Shown here in pieces: positions 53,502 to 61,205 of a stretch of DNA of 64,000 nucleotides. Where the stretch lies: NCBI RefSeq assembly GCF_004114975.1, contig NZ_CP030051.1, positions 2,914,001-2,978,000 of the forward strand, written 5' to 3'. The stretch is from Bradyrhizobium guangdongense. GTDB taxonomy: Bacteria; Pseudomonadota; Alphaproteobacteria; Rhizobiales; Xanthobacteraceae. How positions within the stretch are numbered: the stretch's first letter is position 1; each line of letters begins with the position of its first letter. The translations under genes and the position numbers were made by a program. The notes beneath the pieces are model-generated. The model worked only from the letters and a program-made list of their open reading frames with translations. It was not told the DNA's origin and did not search any database.

Positions 53502-55028
53502 ATGCTCGGACGCATCTTCACGGTTGGTGGTTACACGCTTCTGTCGCGGCTGACGGGATTTGCCCGCGACATCATGCTCGCGGCGATCCTCGGCGCCGGT
53601 CCCGTAGCCGACGCCTTTTTCGTGGCGCTGCGGCTGCCCAATCATTTCCGCGCGATCTTTGCCGAAGGCGCCTTCAACGCGGCTTGGGTGCCGGCCTACG
53701 CCCATGTCCATGGCGAGAAGGGGGAGGGGGCCGCGCACCTGTTCGCCGACCGCATCTTCACGCTGCTGCTGGCCTCGCAGGTGGTCTTGCTGGTCGTCGC
53801 CTGGCTCTTCATGCCGCAGGCGATGAGCTTGCTTGCGCCCGGCTTTTCCGACGATGCAGAGCAGCGCAGGCTCGCGATCGAGCTGACCCGGATCACCTTT
53901 CCCTATCTGTTGCTGATCACGCTGGTGACGCTCTATGGCGGCATGCTGAACGTGATGCAGCGCTTTGCCAGTGCCGCGGCCGCTTCGATCTTCCTCAATG
54001 TCGCGATGATGATGACGCTGGCGCTCGCCGCCTGGTTTCCGACCGCGGGCCACGCCGCGGCCTGGGGCGTGCTGATCTCCGGATTCATGCAATATTTCCT
54101 GCTCGCAGGCGATCTGGCGCGCCATGGCGGCCTGCCGCGCTTTGCGCCGCTCAAGCTCGACGAAGACGTTCGCGGTTTCTTCAAGGCGCTGGGGCCGGCG
54201 ACACTGGGCTCTATGGGAACGCAGGTCGCGCTGTTCGCCGATACCATCATCGCGACCTTCCTGCCTGCTGGTGCGCTGTCGGCGCTCTATTACGCCGACC
54301 GGCTCAACCAACTGCCGATCGGCGTCATCGGCATCGCCATCGGCACGGTGCTGTTGCCGGAGATGTCGAAACGGATCACGGCCAACGACCATGACGGCGC
54401 GATGAAGGCGCAGCGCCGGGCCTTTGATTTTACGCTGCTATTCTCGATCCCCTTCGTGGCGGCCTTCCTCACCGTGCCCGACGAGATCATGCGCGCGCTG
54501 TTCGCCCGCGGCGCATTCTCCAAGGCCGACGCGGTCGCCGCGGGCGGCACGCTCGCGGCCTATGCCATCGGTCTGATCCCGTTCGTGCTCATCCGCAGCG
54601 CCGTCGCGACCTTCTATGCGCGCAAGGATACAGCTACGCCGGTCCGCGCCTCCTTGACCGGGATCGCGGTGAACGTCGCCCTCAAGGTCGCTCTGATGGG
54701 ATCGCTCGCCCAGATCGGGCTGGCGCTCGCAACCGCCGTCGGGGTCTGGACCAATCTGCTGCTGGTGCTGTTCTTCGCGGTGCGGCGCGGCTTTCTCGTG
54801 CTCGATCGGGCCTGGCTGTTATCGCTCGCCAAATTCCTGCTGACAGGGATCGTCCTCGCCGCTGCCTTCTGGCTAATTGCGCGCTTTGGCGGTTCTGCGC
54901 TGCGCACGATGCGTTTCCATGACGAGGTGATGCTGGTGCTATTGGCCGCCGGGGGCACCATGGTCTACGCCCTCGCGATCTTGATCCTGTTCGGCCGCAG
55001 CTGGCTGGTCTCGCTGGTGCGTGGCTAA
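53502..55028 (+). CDS. murJ: Lipid II flippase MurJ
   Basis: A 508-residue MOP-superfamily protein with about 14 helices. TLLSRLTGFARDIMLAAILGAGPVADAFFVALRLPNHFRAIFAEGAFNAAWVPAY is the MurJ signature, with Arg18, Arg52 and nearby charged residues in the expected places. It flips lipid II for peptidoglycan synthesis. Its location right after LPS genes could hint at O-unit flipping, but the sequence is MurJ, not Wzx. The stop codon lies inside the left arm of a repeat element. Confidence 0.93.
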   Translation: MLGRIFTVGGYTLLSRLTGFARDIMLAAILGAGPVADAFFVALRLPNHFRAIFAEGAFNAAWVPAYAHVHGEKGEGAAHLFADRIFTLLLASQVVLLVVAWLFMPQAMSLLAPGFSDDAEQRRLAIELTRITFPYLLLITLVTLYGGMLNVMQRFASAAAASIFLNVAMMMTLALAAWFPTAGHAAAWGVLISGFMQYFLLAGDLARHGGLPRFAPLKLDEDVRGFFKALGPATLGSMGTQVALFADTIIATFLPAGALSALYYADRLNQLPIGVIGIAIGTVLLPEMSKRITANDHDGAMKAQRRAFDFTLLFSIPFVAAFLTVPDEIMRALFARGAFSKADAVAAGGTLAAYAIGLIPFVLIRSAVATFYARKDTATPVRASLTGIAVNVALKVALMGSLAQIGLALATAVGVWTNLLLVLFFAVRRGFLVLDRAWLLSLAKFLLTGIVLAAAFWLIARFGGSALRTMRFHDEVMLVLLAAGGTMVYALAILILFGRSWLVSLVRG

Positions 55029-55130
55029 AGCGCGATGAGATTAGGATGAATCATCATCGCGCTTTAGGTTTTTGTTTGAGCATGATCTTTTCGGAAAACC
55101 GCTTCGCACTTTTCCGGATCGTGCTTTAGC
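55026..55130. repeat. Tandem palindromic element at the murJ stop
   Basis: The first hairpin has exact arms TAAAGCGCGATGA (55026-55038) and TCATCGCGCTTTA (55054-55066), then TTTTTG. The second (55080-55125) is GCATGATC-TTTT-CGGAAAA facing TTTTCCGGATCGTGC, a type I recall as widespread between genes in Rhizobiales. The first hairpin plus T-run could terminate murJ. The murJ TAA is part of its arm. Confidence 0.75.
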
Positions 55131-55136
55131 AGGCAA

Positions 55137-56249
55137 TCAGCTGACGCTCTGCACGACGGCCCGCTTCCGCCACATCTCCGTCAGGAGGCGTGCGGTGAAC
55201 GCGCCGGCTCGAATCGAAGGGGCTTCGATGAACCGATACGCCAGTGCTGCGATGCCGATCGCTGCGACAAGTGACGTCACCATCACGAACAGGTTGGCCC
55301 AGGTCTGTATCGGTACGATCGAGTCATAATGGACCGCGACGAGGGCGCAGACATAGAAAATCGGCCAGTGCACAAGGTAGAGGCTGAAGGAGATGCGCCC
55401 GAGAAAGCGGAGCGGCGCGGTCGTCGTCCACTGCAGCATGTCGCTTGACGATACCACCGCGCCCACCATCAGCGCGGCTGCGGTCGCCGAAACCAGGACA
55501 ACGTGCACCGTATAGAACTCATCGTAAGAGCCGGCGATCTCCAGACCGATGAGGCCCGCGATAAAGGCAATCGCAGCAAGCTGCCCTCGGCCCGCGAGCA
55601 GCGCGGCAAACTCCTTGACGAGGAAGCGACCGAAATAGAACCAGAGGAGCGTTCGGTAAAGGCTAGTCGCGAGCAGGATCGTGATCACGGCGAACAAGGC
55701 CCAGCGCCATCGCGGTTCGATCCTGCCGTGCGCAGCGACTGCGAATGGCAACATCAGGGATCCCAGGAGCTCCGGAAAGAGCGTCCAGGTCGGGCCATTC
55801 ACCCGGTTGGAGCCGAGCAGCAGATTATCCCACAGATCCTGCCAGGTCGGTTGCGGCCAGAACAGGTGCTGGAAGCCGGGCGTGAGGCCGGCCGGCGCCG
55901 GATCAAGGCGCATGAGGCGCTCGCAGGCGAAGGCGAACAGGACCGCCGCTGCAAAGGGTGGAAACAGCCGGAATAGCCGCCGCGCCAGGTAAGGTCCGAT
56001 TTCAAGGTTGCGTTCGAGCGAGGCCCCGAGCACGTAGCCGCTCAGGACGAAGAAGAACATCACGGCCGCAGCCGGATTGGCGGCCAGGAGCACCGTGTTG
56101 AAGAACACGTGTTGCGGATTGCTCGGAAAAACATGCGTCGCGTGGAATATGCAGACCGTCAGGCAGGCGAGGCCACGCAGCGATTCCAGCCGTGGGTCGA
56201 ATGGCGAGCTGGGGGGAGCATTCACCCCTGTGAGCGGCGACATGGTCAT
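55137..56249 (-). CDS. Acyltransferase family 3 (OafA/NodX-like) membrane protein
   Basis: A 370-residue, ten-helix acyltransferase. The catalytic His is in LESLRGLACLTVCIFHATHVF (H in helix 1) and VMFFFVLSGYVLGASLERN follows, as usual for the family. Such enzymes O-acetylate O-antigen or other surface sugars, fitting its place beside the LPS genes. It is convergent with murJ. MSPL (56243) is an alternative start. Confidence 0.88.
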   Translation of the reverse strand: MTMSPLTGVNAPPSSPFDPRLESLRGLACLTVCIFHATHVFPSNPQHVFFNTVLLAANPAAAVMFFFVLSGYVLGASLERNLEIGPYLARRLFRLFPPFAAAVLFAFACERLMRLDPAPAGLTPGFQHLFWPQPTWQDLWDNLLLGSNRVNGPTWTLFPELLGSLMLPFAVAAHGRIEPRWRWALFAVITILLATSLYRTLLWFYFGRFLVKEFAALLAGRGQLAAIAFIAGLIGLEIAGSYDEFYTVHVVLVSATAAALMVGAVVSSSDMLQWTTTAPLRFLGRISFSLYLVHWPIFYVCALVAVHYDSIVPIQTWANLFVMVTSLVAAIGIAALAYRFIEAPSIRAGAFTARLLTEMWRKRAVVQSVS

Positions 56250-56606
56250 CGCGAAAGTGCGGCCCCGAATGAGAGCGTCTGCGGCTCACGATGCGTCGTT
56301 GGGAAATACGCGGCCAAGTGCCATCCCGTGACCTGAAGCCCTTGAAGACGGCTGACACCCGTCTGTGCAGCCTCAGAGCTGGAGAGGTGTCTGGTCATGC
56401 GAGGTCCCTGAGTCCCAACGTGACCACACTAAATCCGAAGATATGTAGCGCGGGTTAAATTCGGACCTGCAACTTGTCCGAATGTCCGTCGATCCCGTCT
56501 ACAGCGCGTCCGGCCGGCCGGGGGCCTTCATGCCGTCCGCCGATCATGGTATGATAGCCATGTTCAGGTGCGGTCCTCGGGCAATAGATGCGATGAGGCA
56601 GTGACC
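56250..56606. other. Divergent intergenic region, no gene seen
   Basis: Lies between the acyltransferase and DoxX genes. The open frames here are short, lack ribosome sites and show no family pattern. Both promoters should lie here, but no clear -35/-10 pairs stand out. Confidence 0.4.
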
Positions 56607-57062
56607 ATGGCATTCGGCTTTTTCAAGCCCCAATCTCGGATCGACGACTTTGCCACGGGCAATGCCGATCTGCTGATCCTGATCGGCCGCATCCTGCTTG
56701 CATGGGTCTTCGTTGGAAGCGCCTACGGAGCGCTCACCAACTTCAGTGGCTCAGTTGGCTATTTTCGCTCGCTGAACCTTCCAGTGGCGCAGCTGTTCAC
56801 GATCATCACCGTCACGCTTGAAATACTCATGTCGGTTGGTTTGATAGTTGGCATCGGTACGCGCTACTGCGCAATCCTGGTTTTTTTGTTTGTAGTCTCC
56901 GCGACCGCAATAGCACATCGTTACTGGGAATATCCTGCCGGTCCGCAACAGATCGGCCAGTACAATAACTTCTTGAAGAACATCTCGATATTGGGAGGCG
57001 CTCTGCTGATCCTGGTCACCGGAGGAGGCCGGTTCTCCCTCGATCGGAGGCTGGCAGGCTAG
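56607..57062 (+). CDS. DoxX-family membrane protein
   Basis: A 151-residue protein with four hydrophobic helices: LLILIGRILLAWVFVGSAYGALTNF, QLFTIITVTLEILMSVGLIVGIGTRYCAILVFLFVVSATAIAHRYW and a C-terminal ISILGGALLILVTGGGRFSLDRRL. The order and the TLEI...GIGTRY segment are typical of DoxX. Role is unknown; relatives are linked to oxidative stress. The start at MAFGFF is preferred to an upstream in-frame ATG (56568). Confidence 0.85.
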   Translation: MAFGFFKPQSRIDDFATGNADLLILIGRILLAWVFVGSAYGALTNFSGSVGYFRSLNLPVAQLFTIITVTLEILMSVGLIVGIGTRYCAILVFLFVVSATAIAHRYWEYPAGPQQIGQYNNFLKNISILGGALLILVTGGGRFSLDRRLAG

Positions 57063-57762
57063 CAGCTGTTCATTTCAGCCGCTCTCGTCAACCAATTCCT
57101 GGATGATCGGGAGCCGAGGCGCAAGCATCGTCGCTACCTCACAGAGTCGAAGAGAGCGCAGAGCGTACCACGTGCACGCTTGGCCGTTCGTCTTCTTGCA
57201 TCATCAAGGCGCGCGCAGTCATGCCAGTTTGGCAGCAGCCGCGCGGTGCGGTAATTTGCGTCACTTCGCCCTAAGCCTAAATGTGACTTCGAGCAGATGG
57301 TTGAGGAGTTTCGAGAGGGGCTTCAGGCGCTGGGCGGCGATCCCAAAAAAAAGCATTAGCCACGTCGCCAGTGCGGCACACCACAATAGGCTTTCCAGTG
57401 ATTCGGGCATGGGAATGCTCTTTTAAATAAGTGCTTGAAATGCGAGCAGTCTTGCCGAACGAAACCCGTGTGACAAGTCCTCCAAAAAGTGGCAACGGAC
57501 CGAAATTGCACGGAAAACCGCCTCGCCCTGACATTCGCCAAGGCTCGGGATGGGTTGAGCGTTCGCGATAGCCAGCAAGAATCGTTCTCTTGATCGGATT
57601 GCACCAACGATTTGGTTGGTATCAGCTCTGTCCCTAAAGCGACCTGCTTCGCGAGTTGAACCCACGCTACTAGCTCGACGCAAGGAGCTCGCGTCCGCTA
57701 GACACCGTGATTCAAGCCTCAGGTTACCGAGCGGCAGCATTGCCGATGTGAAGGCGTCACGC
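57063..57762. other. Long region without an intact gene
   Basis: A 700-base stretch, locally A/T-rich, with several weak open frames on both strands but none with a recognisable family or ribosome site. A possible gene remnant sits at 57221-57359. The minus-strand frame at 57423-57782 is not convincing because its composition lacks the usual codon bias. Confidence 0.4.
57221..57359 (+). pseudogene. Possible remnant of a small protein gene, frameshifted
   Basis: ATG 57221 reads MPVWQQPRGAVICVTSP to a TAA at 57272-57274. One frame over, from about 57271, the sequence reads PKPKCDFEQMVEEFREGLQALGGDPKKKH to TAG 57357. Joined by a single-base shift the two halves make a plausible soluble protein of about 45 residues. 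The family is unknown; this may be chance. Confidence 0.25.
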
Positions 57763-57996
57763 TCAATGCCGAGCTTCGGCAAAAATGTTTCGAGCTAAGC
57801 CGCGCAGATCTTCGAGCTTCGCTCGCAGATCCAGAAGCTCCTTGTGCAATTCAAGCCTCCGGCTGCCCGTGGGACAGTTCGCGATCAGGTTGGCGGTCTG
57901 AAGAATGGAGATGTCGAGAAGGAGTATGGCGCGACGAACGGCTTCTTCCAGACCGGATCGACGGCGTGTCACTGGAAATTCCACGACGTTATGCAT
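57763..57996 (-). CDS. Small helical protein, function unknown
   Basis: A 77-residue protein: MHNVVEFPVTRRRSGLEEAVRRAILLLDISILQTANLIANC, then LELHKELLDLRAKLEDLRGLARNIFAEARH. It is almost all amphipathic helix, probably coiled coil in the second half. No family is recognised, but the regular heptads argue that it is translated. It is downstream of a second small helical protein on the same strand (18-base gap), perhaps one operon. Confidence 0.55.
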   Translation of the reverse strand: MHNVVEFPVTRRRSGLEEAVRRAILLLDISILQTANLIANCPTGSRRLELHKELLDLRAKLEDLRGLARNIFAEARH

Positions 57997-58014
57997 AGCC
58001 AGACCGAGTACCCG

Positions 58015-58206
58015 TTATCTTGCCAAATATCTGGCCGTCTTGAGCAACTCGCTCCGCTGCGCGGATTCGGGAAGTTTGGCCAGCTCAGCTGCAAGCAGAT
58101 CGATCAGCTCGCCGCGTCTTTCCGGATGCCTTTCCTTACTCAGCAGTTCTCTGAAGTGGATGACTTTTTGAATGGCCGGGACGGTATTGTCCATCGCAGA
58201 ACTCAC
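58015..58206 (-). CDS. Small helical protein, function unknown
   Basis: A 63-residue protein beginning at GTG 58206 (MSSAMDNTVPAIQKVIHFRELL) and ending LPESAQRSELLKTARYLAR. GGAGAG is 6 bases before the GTG; an ATG at 58194 is the alternative. It is highly charged and helical, like the protein encoded just downstream. Family unknown. Confidence 0.55.
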   Translation of the reverse strand: MSSAMDNTVPAIQKVIHFRELLSKERHPERRGELIDLLAAELAKLPESAQRSELLKTARYLAR

Positions 58207-58275
58207 GTCGTCTCTCCGTTCTGATCGCTAAGATGCTATGCTACTTTGCGTCGTCGGCGAACTGCCGTCCAAGAT

Positions 58276-58548
58276 CGGATTCTGCAAAGTGTGCTCAATT
58301 TTCGCAGGGCTTATTGAGCAATTCCCAGCTGAGCGAGAAAGAAAATGACCGCCGAACGTGAAGTTCGACGGTCAGTTTTTTTCGTTGCGTGTGGCGAAAC
58401 GATGGGGCGGCTGCCACAGCGACGAAAAGACAATCGTATAACTAGGTTATTCAAAGCTGGTCGGCTTTAGTTATCTTTACATTTATCTACCGCGGTGATG
58501 CGCTGGCACAACGATTCCGCATCGCCGGATTCTGCAAACATTGCTCAA
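58276..58548. repeat. Pair of 23-bp near-identical direct repeats before the AraC gene
   Basis: CGGATTCTGCAAA-x3-TGCTCAA occurs at 58276-58298 (middle GTG) and again at 58526-58548 (middle CAT); the other 20 bases are identical. Within the first, TGCTCAAT (58292-58299) also has an inverted partner ATTGAGCA at 58313-58320. The second copy lies about 90 bases before the AraC regulator, so these may be its binding sites. Confidence 0.65.
58346..58382 (+). terminator. Orphan rho-independent terminator
   Basis: TGACCG-C-CGAAC (58346-58357) pairs with GTTCG-A-CGGTCA (58363-58374) across a small mismatch, followed by G then TTTTTTT (58376-58382). No plus-strand gene lies upstream for over 1.2 kb (DoxX ends at 57062), so it may end a small RNA transcribed from about 58210-58300. 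Confidence 0.8.
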
Positions 58549-58637
58549 CGCCTGCATCGAAGCTCTCTTGATCCATATCAACTCAAGATGCGTTTTCCGA
58601 CCCAGTATTATTGATTGCCCCCGTTTCGTGATTCCCA

Positions 58638-59618
58638 ATGGATGAGATGGACTATCCCCTTAGCCGCTCTCCGGTTGTCCGCACTCGCGACCCGGAAGAG
58701 ATGAGGAATGCGCTGAAGACGGTGTATGGGGCGACTGGATTTGCGGTCGCGAATTCAACCGATTTCGAAGCGGTGGCAAATTACCTAGTTTTACCTCACA
58801 TCGGGCTCGGCTTTTGTGGATATGCTGCCAAAACAGAGGTCGAATTTCCCGAGGGCGATTTTGCAAGATTGCAAGTCGGCCTTAAGGGCAAAGCGGGCGT
58901 CGTTTTAGGCAATTCGACGACGCTGCCGGTGGACGAGCAGCACTCCGGGATAACCCCGGCGGGGCAGCCAGCTACCATCATATTCGAAGCTGGGTTCGAG
59001 CAGCTAATCCTTCGCATAAAAACGAGCGCACTGGAGAAGGCGTTAACGGCGCTCTTGGGGGCATCACCTCGTGGGGCGCTCTTACTTGACCCCACCGCTG
59101 CACCGAAGCAGCCTGCGGCTCATCTGTTGCGCCAGCTCACCATGTTCTTGGCCGATCAGCTAAATTCAACGGCAGCGCAGTTACCTAAACCGACGCTAGT
59201 CGAACTCGAGCAAGCGCTGATCATGACGTTCCTGTCGGCTCAGAGGCACAACTACACCGACATTTTGGATGGCCGCGCCACGGAGCCAGCGCCACTCGTA
59301 GTCCGGTTGGCCGAAGAGTACATAGAAGCAAATTGGGCTCGCGCGGTTGTCATCGAGGAGTTAGCATCCCAGACGAACACCAGTATTCGCAGCCTTTATG
59401 CGGCGTTCAAAAAGCATCGAGGATATTCGCCGATGCAATTTGCAAAGTCCGTTCGGCTCCGACACGCCAGAAGAATGCTCCTGGAAGGAAATCCGAGAAC
59501 TTCCGTGTCTCAAATCGCCTTCAAATGCGGCTTCGGCAATTTAGGCCATTTCGCCAGTGACTTCCGACAAATGTTCGGAGAGCTTCCTTCGGAAGTTTTC
59601 GCGCGAGCGCGGAGTTGA
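58638..59618 (+). CDS. AraC-family transcriptional regulator
   Basis: A 326-residue regulator: an AraC-binding-like (cupin) N-terminal domain and, from about residue 220, two helix-turn-helix motifs (VVIEELASQTNTSIRSLYAAFKKHRGYSPMQFAKSVRLRHARRML and VSQIAFKCGFGNLGHFASDFRQMFGELPSEVF). Codon use is visibly more A/T-tolerant than in the LPS genes, hinting at later acquisition. No target operon is obvious; the direct repeats upstream suggest autoregulation. Confidence 0.92.
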   Translation: MDEMDYPLSRSPVVRTRDPEEMRNALKTVYGATGFAVANSTDFEAVANYLVLPHIGLGFCGYAAKTEVEFPEGDFARLQVGLKGKAGVVLGNSTTLPVDEQHSGITPAGQPATIIFEAGFEQLILRIKTSALEKALTALLGASPRGALLLDPTAAPKQPAAHLLRQLTMFLADQLNSTAAQLPKPTLVELEQALIMTFLSAQRHNYTDILDGRATEPAPLVVRLAEEYIEANWARAVVIEELASQTNTSIRSLYAAFKKHRGYSPMQFAKSVRLRHARRMLLEGNPRTSVSQIAFKCGFGNLGHFASDFRQMFGELPSEVFARARS

Positions 59619-59762
59619 AATGAGCAACTGGCCTGCACTAGGCCTCGGCGCAGTCTCGGAGCGCTCGCAAGCTAAGACGCAAGCCAGTCTTGATGTGGGT
59701 CAAACTGTCGGGGGCCGAAGCGGCTAGGATTAAAACCTTACGAGCCAGCGTCGGAGCGGGAC

Positions 59763-60212
59763 ATGGTGAAATCTGGTGTGAAATCTTTGCTCATTGCCGG
59801 TCTTGCCGCTGGTTTCGGCGCCGCGGCCCAGGCTGAAGATCTCGATATCGGCAAATCAGAATTTCAGTCGTCGTGCGCGAGTTGCCATGGCACGGACGCC
59901 AGGGGCAAAGGACCGGTTAGCGACCAACTCAAGACATCGCCTCCCGATTTGACGATGCTGGCCAAGAACAACAACGGCGTGTTTCCCACAAATGCCATTT
60001 ATGAAACCATAGATGGATCCAAGACGATTCCCGCTCACGGCACGCGCGAAATGCCGATTTGGGGGGAGCGATTCAACCCCATTGTCAAGTTGCCTCACTA
60101 TGTTGATCCGTCTTACTGGAAGCTCGCCGGGGCGGAGCAAGACCCGGACCTTGTCGTGCGAAAACGCATCCTCTCTGTTGTCGATTATCTCAGTCGAATT
60201 CAGCAAAAATAA
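59763..60212 (+). CDS. Periplasmic monohaem c-type cytochrome
   Basis: A 149-residue protein. Signal peptide MVKSGVKSLLIAGLAAGFGAAAQA, cut before EDLDIGK. The haem site is CASCHG near residue 38, and the axial Met is probably the one in TREMPIWGERF. Class I cytochrome c fold of the type associated with alcohol or other dehydrogenase chains. It follows the AraC regulator by 144 bases in the same direction. Its electron donor is unknown. Confidence 0.9.
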   Translation: MVKSGVKSLLIAGLAAGFGAAAQAEDLDIGKSEFQSSCASCHGTDARGKGPVSDQLKTSPPDLTMLAKNNNGVFPTNAIYETIDGSKTIPAHGTREMPIWGERFNPIVKLPHYVDPSYWKLAGAEQDPDLVVRKRILSVVDYLSRIQQK

Positions 60213-60436
60213 TCGCTGACAAGGGTGGGGATGATTTGCCCATCGCGCCTTAGGCAAGGCTCGCCCAAAAGATGTAGTCGATCTTTGCACAGCTCTTGAT
60301 TACGCGCGGCCGCCGTGGTATTGGCGTCCGCATGTTTAAATGCACGCGCAAAGTCAACTTCAACCACATGACCCGCTTCGGCTGGGCCGTGGAAGGAGTC
60401 GTGCGCTAGCAATTCGACGATGACATCTTTTCCACC
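60213..60436. other. Intergenic region, no gene assigned
   Basis: A short plus-strand frame starting at ATG 60332 reads MFKCTRKVNFNHMTRFGWAV and ends at TAG about 75 bases later, without a ribosome site. It is unrecognised and may be a remnant. The terminator at 60437-60466 closes the region. Confidence 0.3.
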
Positions 60437-60466
60437 AGGCCCCGCCGGCGTCGGACGGGGCCTTTT
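60437..60466 (+). terminator. Rho-independent terminator
   Basis: GGCCCCG (60438-60444) pairs with CGGGGCC (60456-60462), with an inner CCG/CGG pairing, followed by TTTTGTTT. It lies upstream of the DUF1127 gene and probably ends transcripts from the cytochrome gene. Confidence 0.8.
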
Positions 60467-60508
60467 GTTTGGCCACGCTCCCTGCCGGCACAATAGCAGG
60501 AGCATGCG

Positions 60509-60892
60509 ATGCCACCACAACAGACGAACATTTCACCCGGGATCGGGGCCGATGCCGCAAGGCGCGGCCTCAATCTCTCCATCGCGCAGGCAAAGGACGC
60601 AATCGATCAGGCGTTGGCCGCACGCCTCAAGGCGTCCGCGACGGCGCTGAACAAGAATGCTGCCGAAGCAAATGCAGCATCGAGGCGGAGCGTCCTCGGT
60701 CTGCTCAAGCAAGCCTGGTTTGCTTTTCTGGCGCGGCGCCAGAACCCGCGGCTCACCGTGCACGACCTGAGCGACAGGGAGCTGCTGGATATCGGCCTGA
60801 CGCGCGGCGAGGTCGACTACCTCTCGCCTCAGCGCGCCATCGATAATCTGCGAGACAGAACGCGGTATCTCTGGAACCGTGGCGGGATGTAA
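60509..60892 (+). CDS. DUF1127-domain small protein
   Basis: A 127-residue protein. Residues about 70-110 (LKQAWFAFLARRQNPRLTVHDLSDRELLDIGLTRGEVDYL) contain the DUF1127 signature L-D-R-x-L-x-D-I-G-x-x-R. The first 65 residues are an Ala-rich helix unique to this version. AGGAG is 7 bases before the ATG. Short DUF1127 proteins in related bacteria bind RNA or regulate phosphate and carbon metabolism; the role of this longer form is unknown. Confidence 0.85.
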   Translation: MPPQQTNISPGIGADAARRGLNLSIAQAKDAIDQALAARLKASATALNKNAAEANAASRRSVLGLLKQAWFAFLARRQNPRLTVHDLSDRELLDIGLTRGEVDYLSPQRAIDNLRDRTRYLWNRGGM

Positions 60893-61205
60893 ATGATCAA
60901 CCGTAAGACATGGGCATGCGCTCTGAGAACAAGCGGGCGCCCGTGCGCTCGCTTGTTCTCAGGCGCGCGCCGCGGCGCTGATTTGGCAGCTTGTATCGGC
61001 CCGCTGGCCGGGACCGAGCGCGTCGAGGCGTCATGGCGGAGTTCACAGGGATATGACCGAACTGCGGCCGTTTCGTCCTACCCCGCTGTGACAAGCGAGG
61101 CACGAGGCAATTTTTCGCGGGCCTTGCCGCTCTAAAGCCGTTTGCCTTGCCAGTTTTTCCACGGCAATATGCCGCCAAAACAACCATGAGAAACGGGAAG
61201 ACAGA
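60893..61205. other. Intergenic region with a strong inverted repeat
   Basis: Arms CTGAGAACAAGCG (60923-60935) and CGCTTGTTCTCAG (60950-60962) are exact complements around a 14-base loop, 30 bases after the DUF1127 stop. No T-run follows, so it is not a standard terminator. The open frame spanning 60893-61135 has no ribosome site or family features. The promoter of the next gene should lie in 61050-61190. Confidence 0.6.

Noticed and set aside
57103..57426. Plus-strand 107-codon open frame after the DoxX gene
   Set aside because: No ribosome site, no codon bias, no family pattern; the possible remnant in this region uses other frames.
57423..57782. Minus-strand 119-codon open frame
   Set aside because: Composition and hydropathy look random, no ribosome site, and it overlaps the better-supported small gene at 57763-57996.
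60893..61135. Open frame directly after the DUF1127 stop
   Set aside because: It contains the 13+13 inverted repeat, has no ribosome site, and its translation resembles no family.
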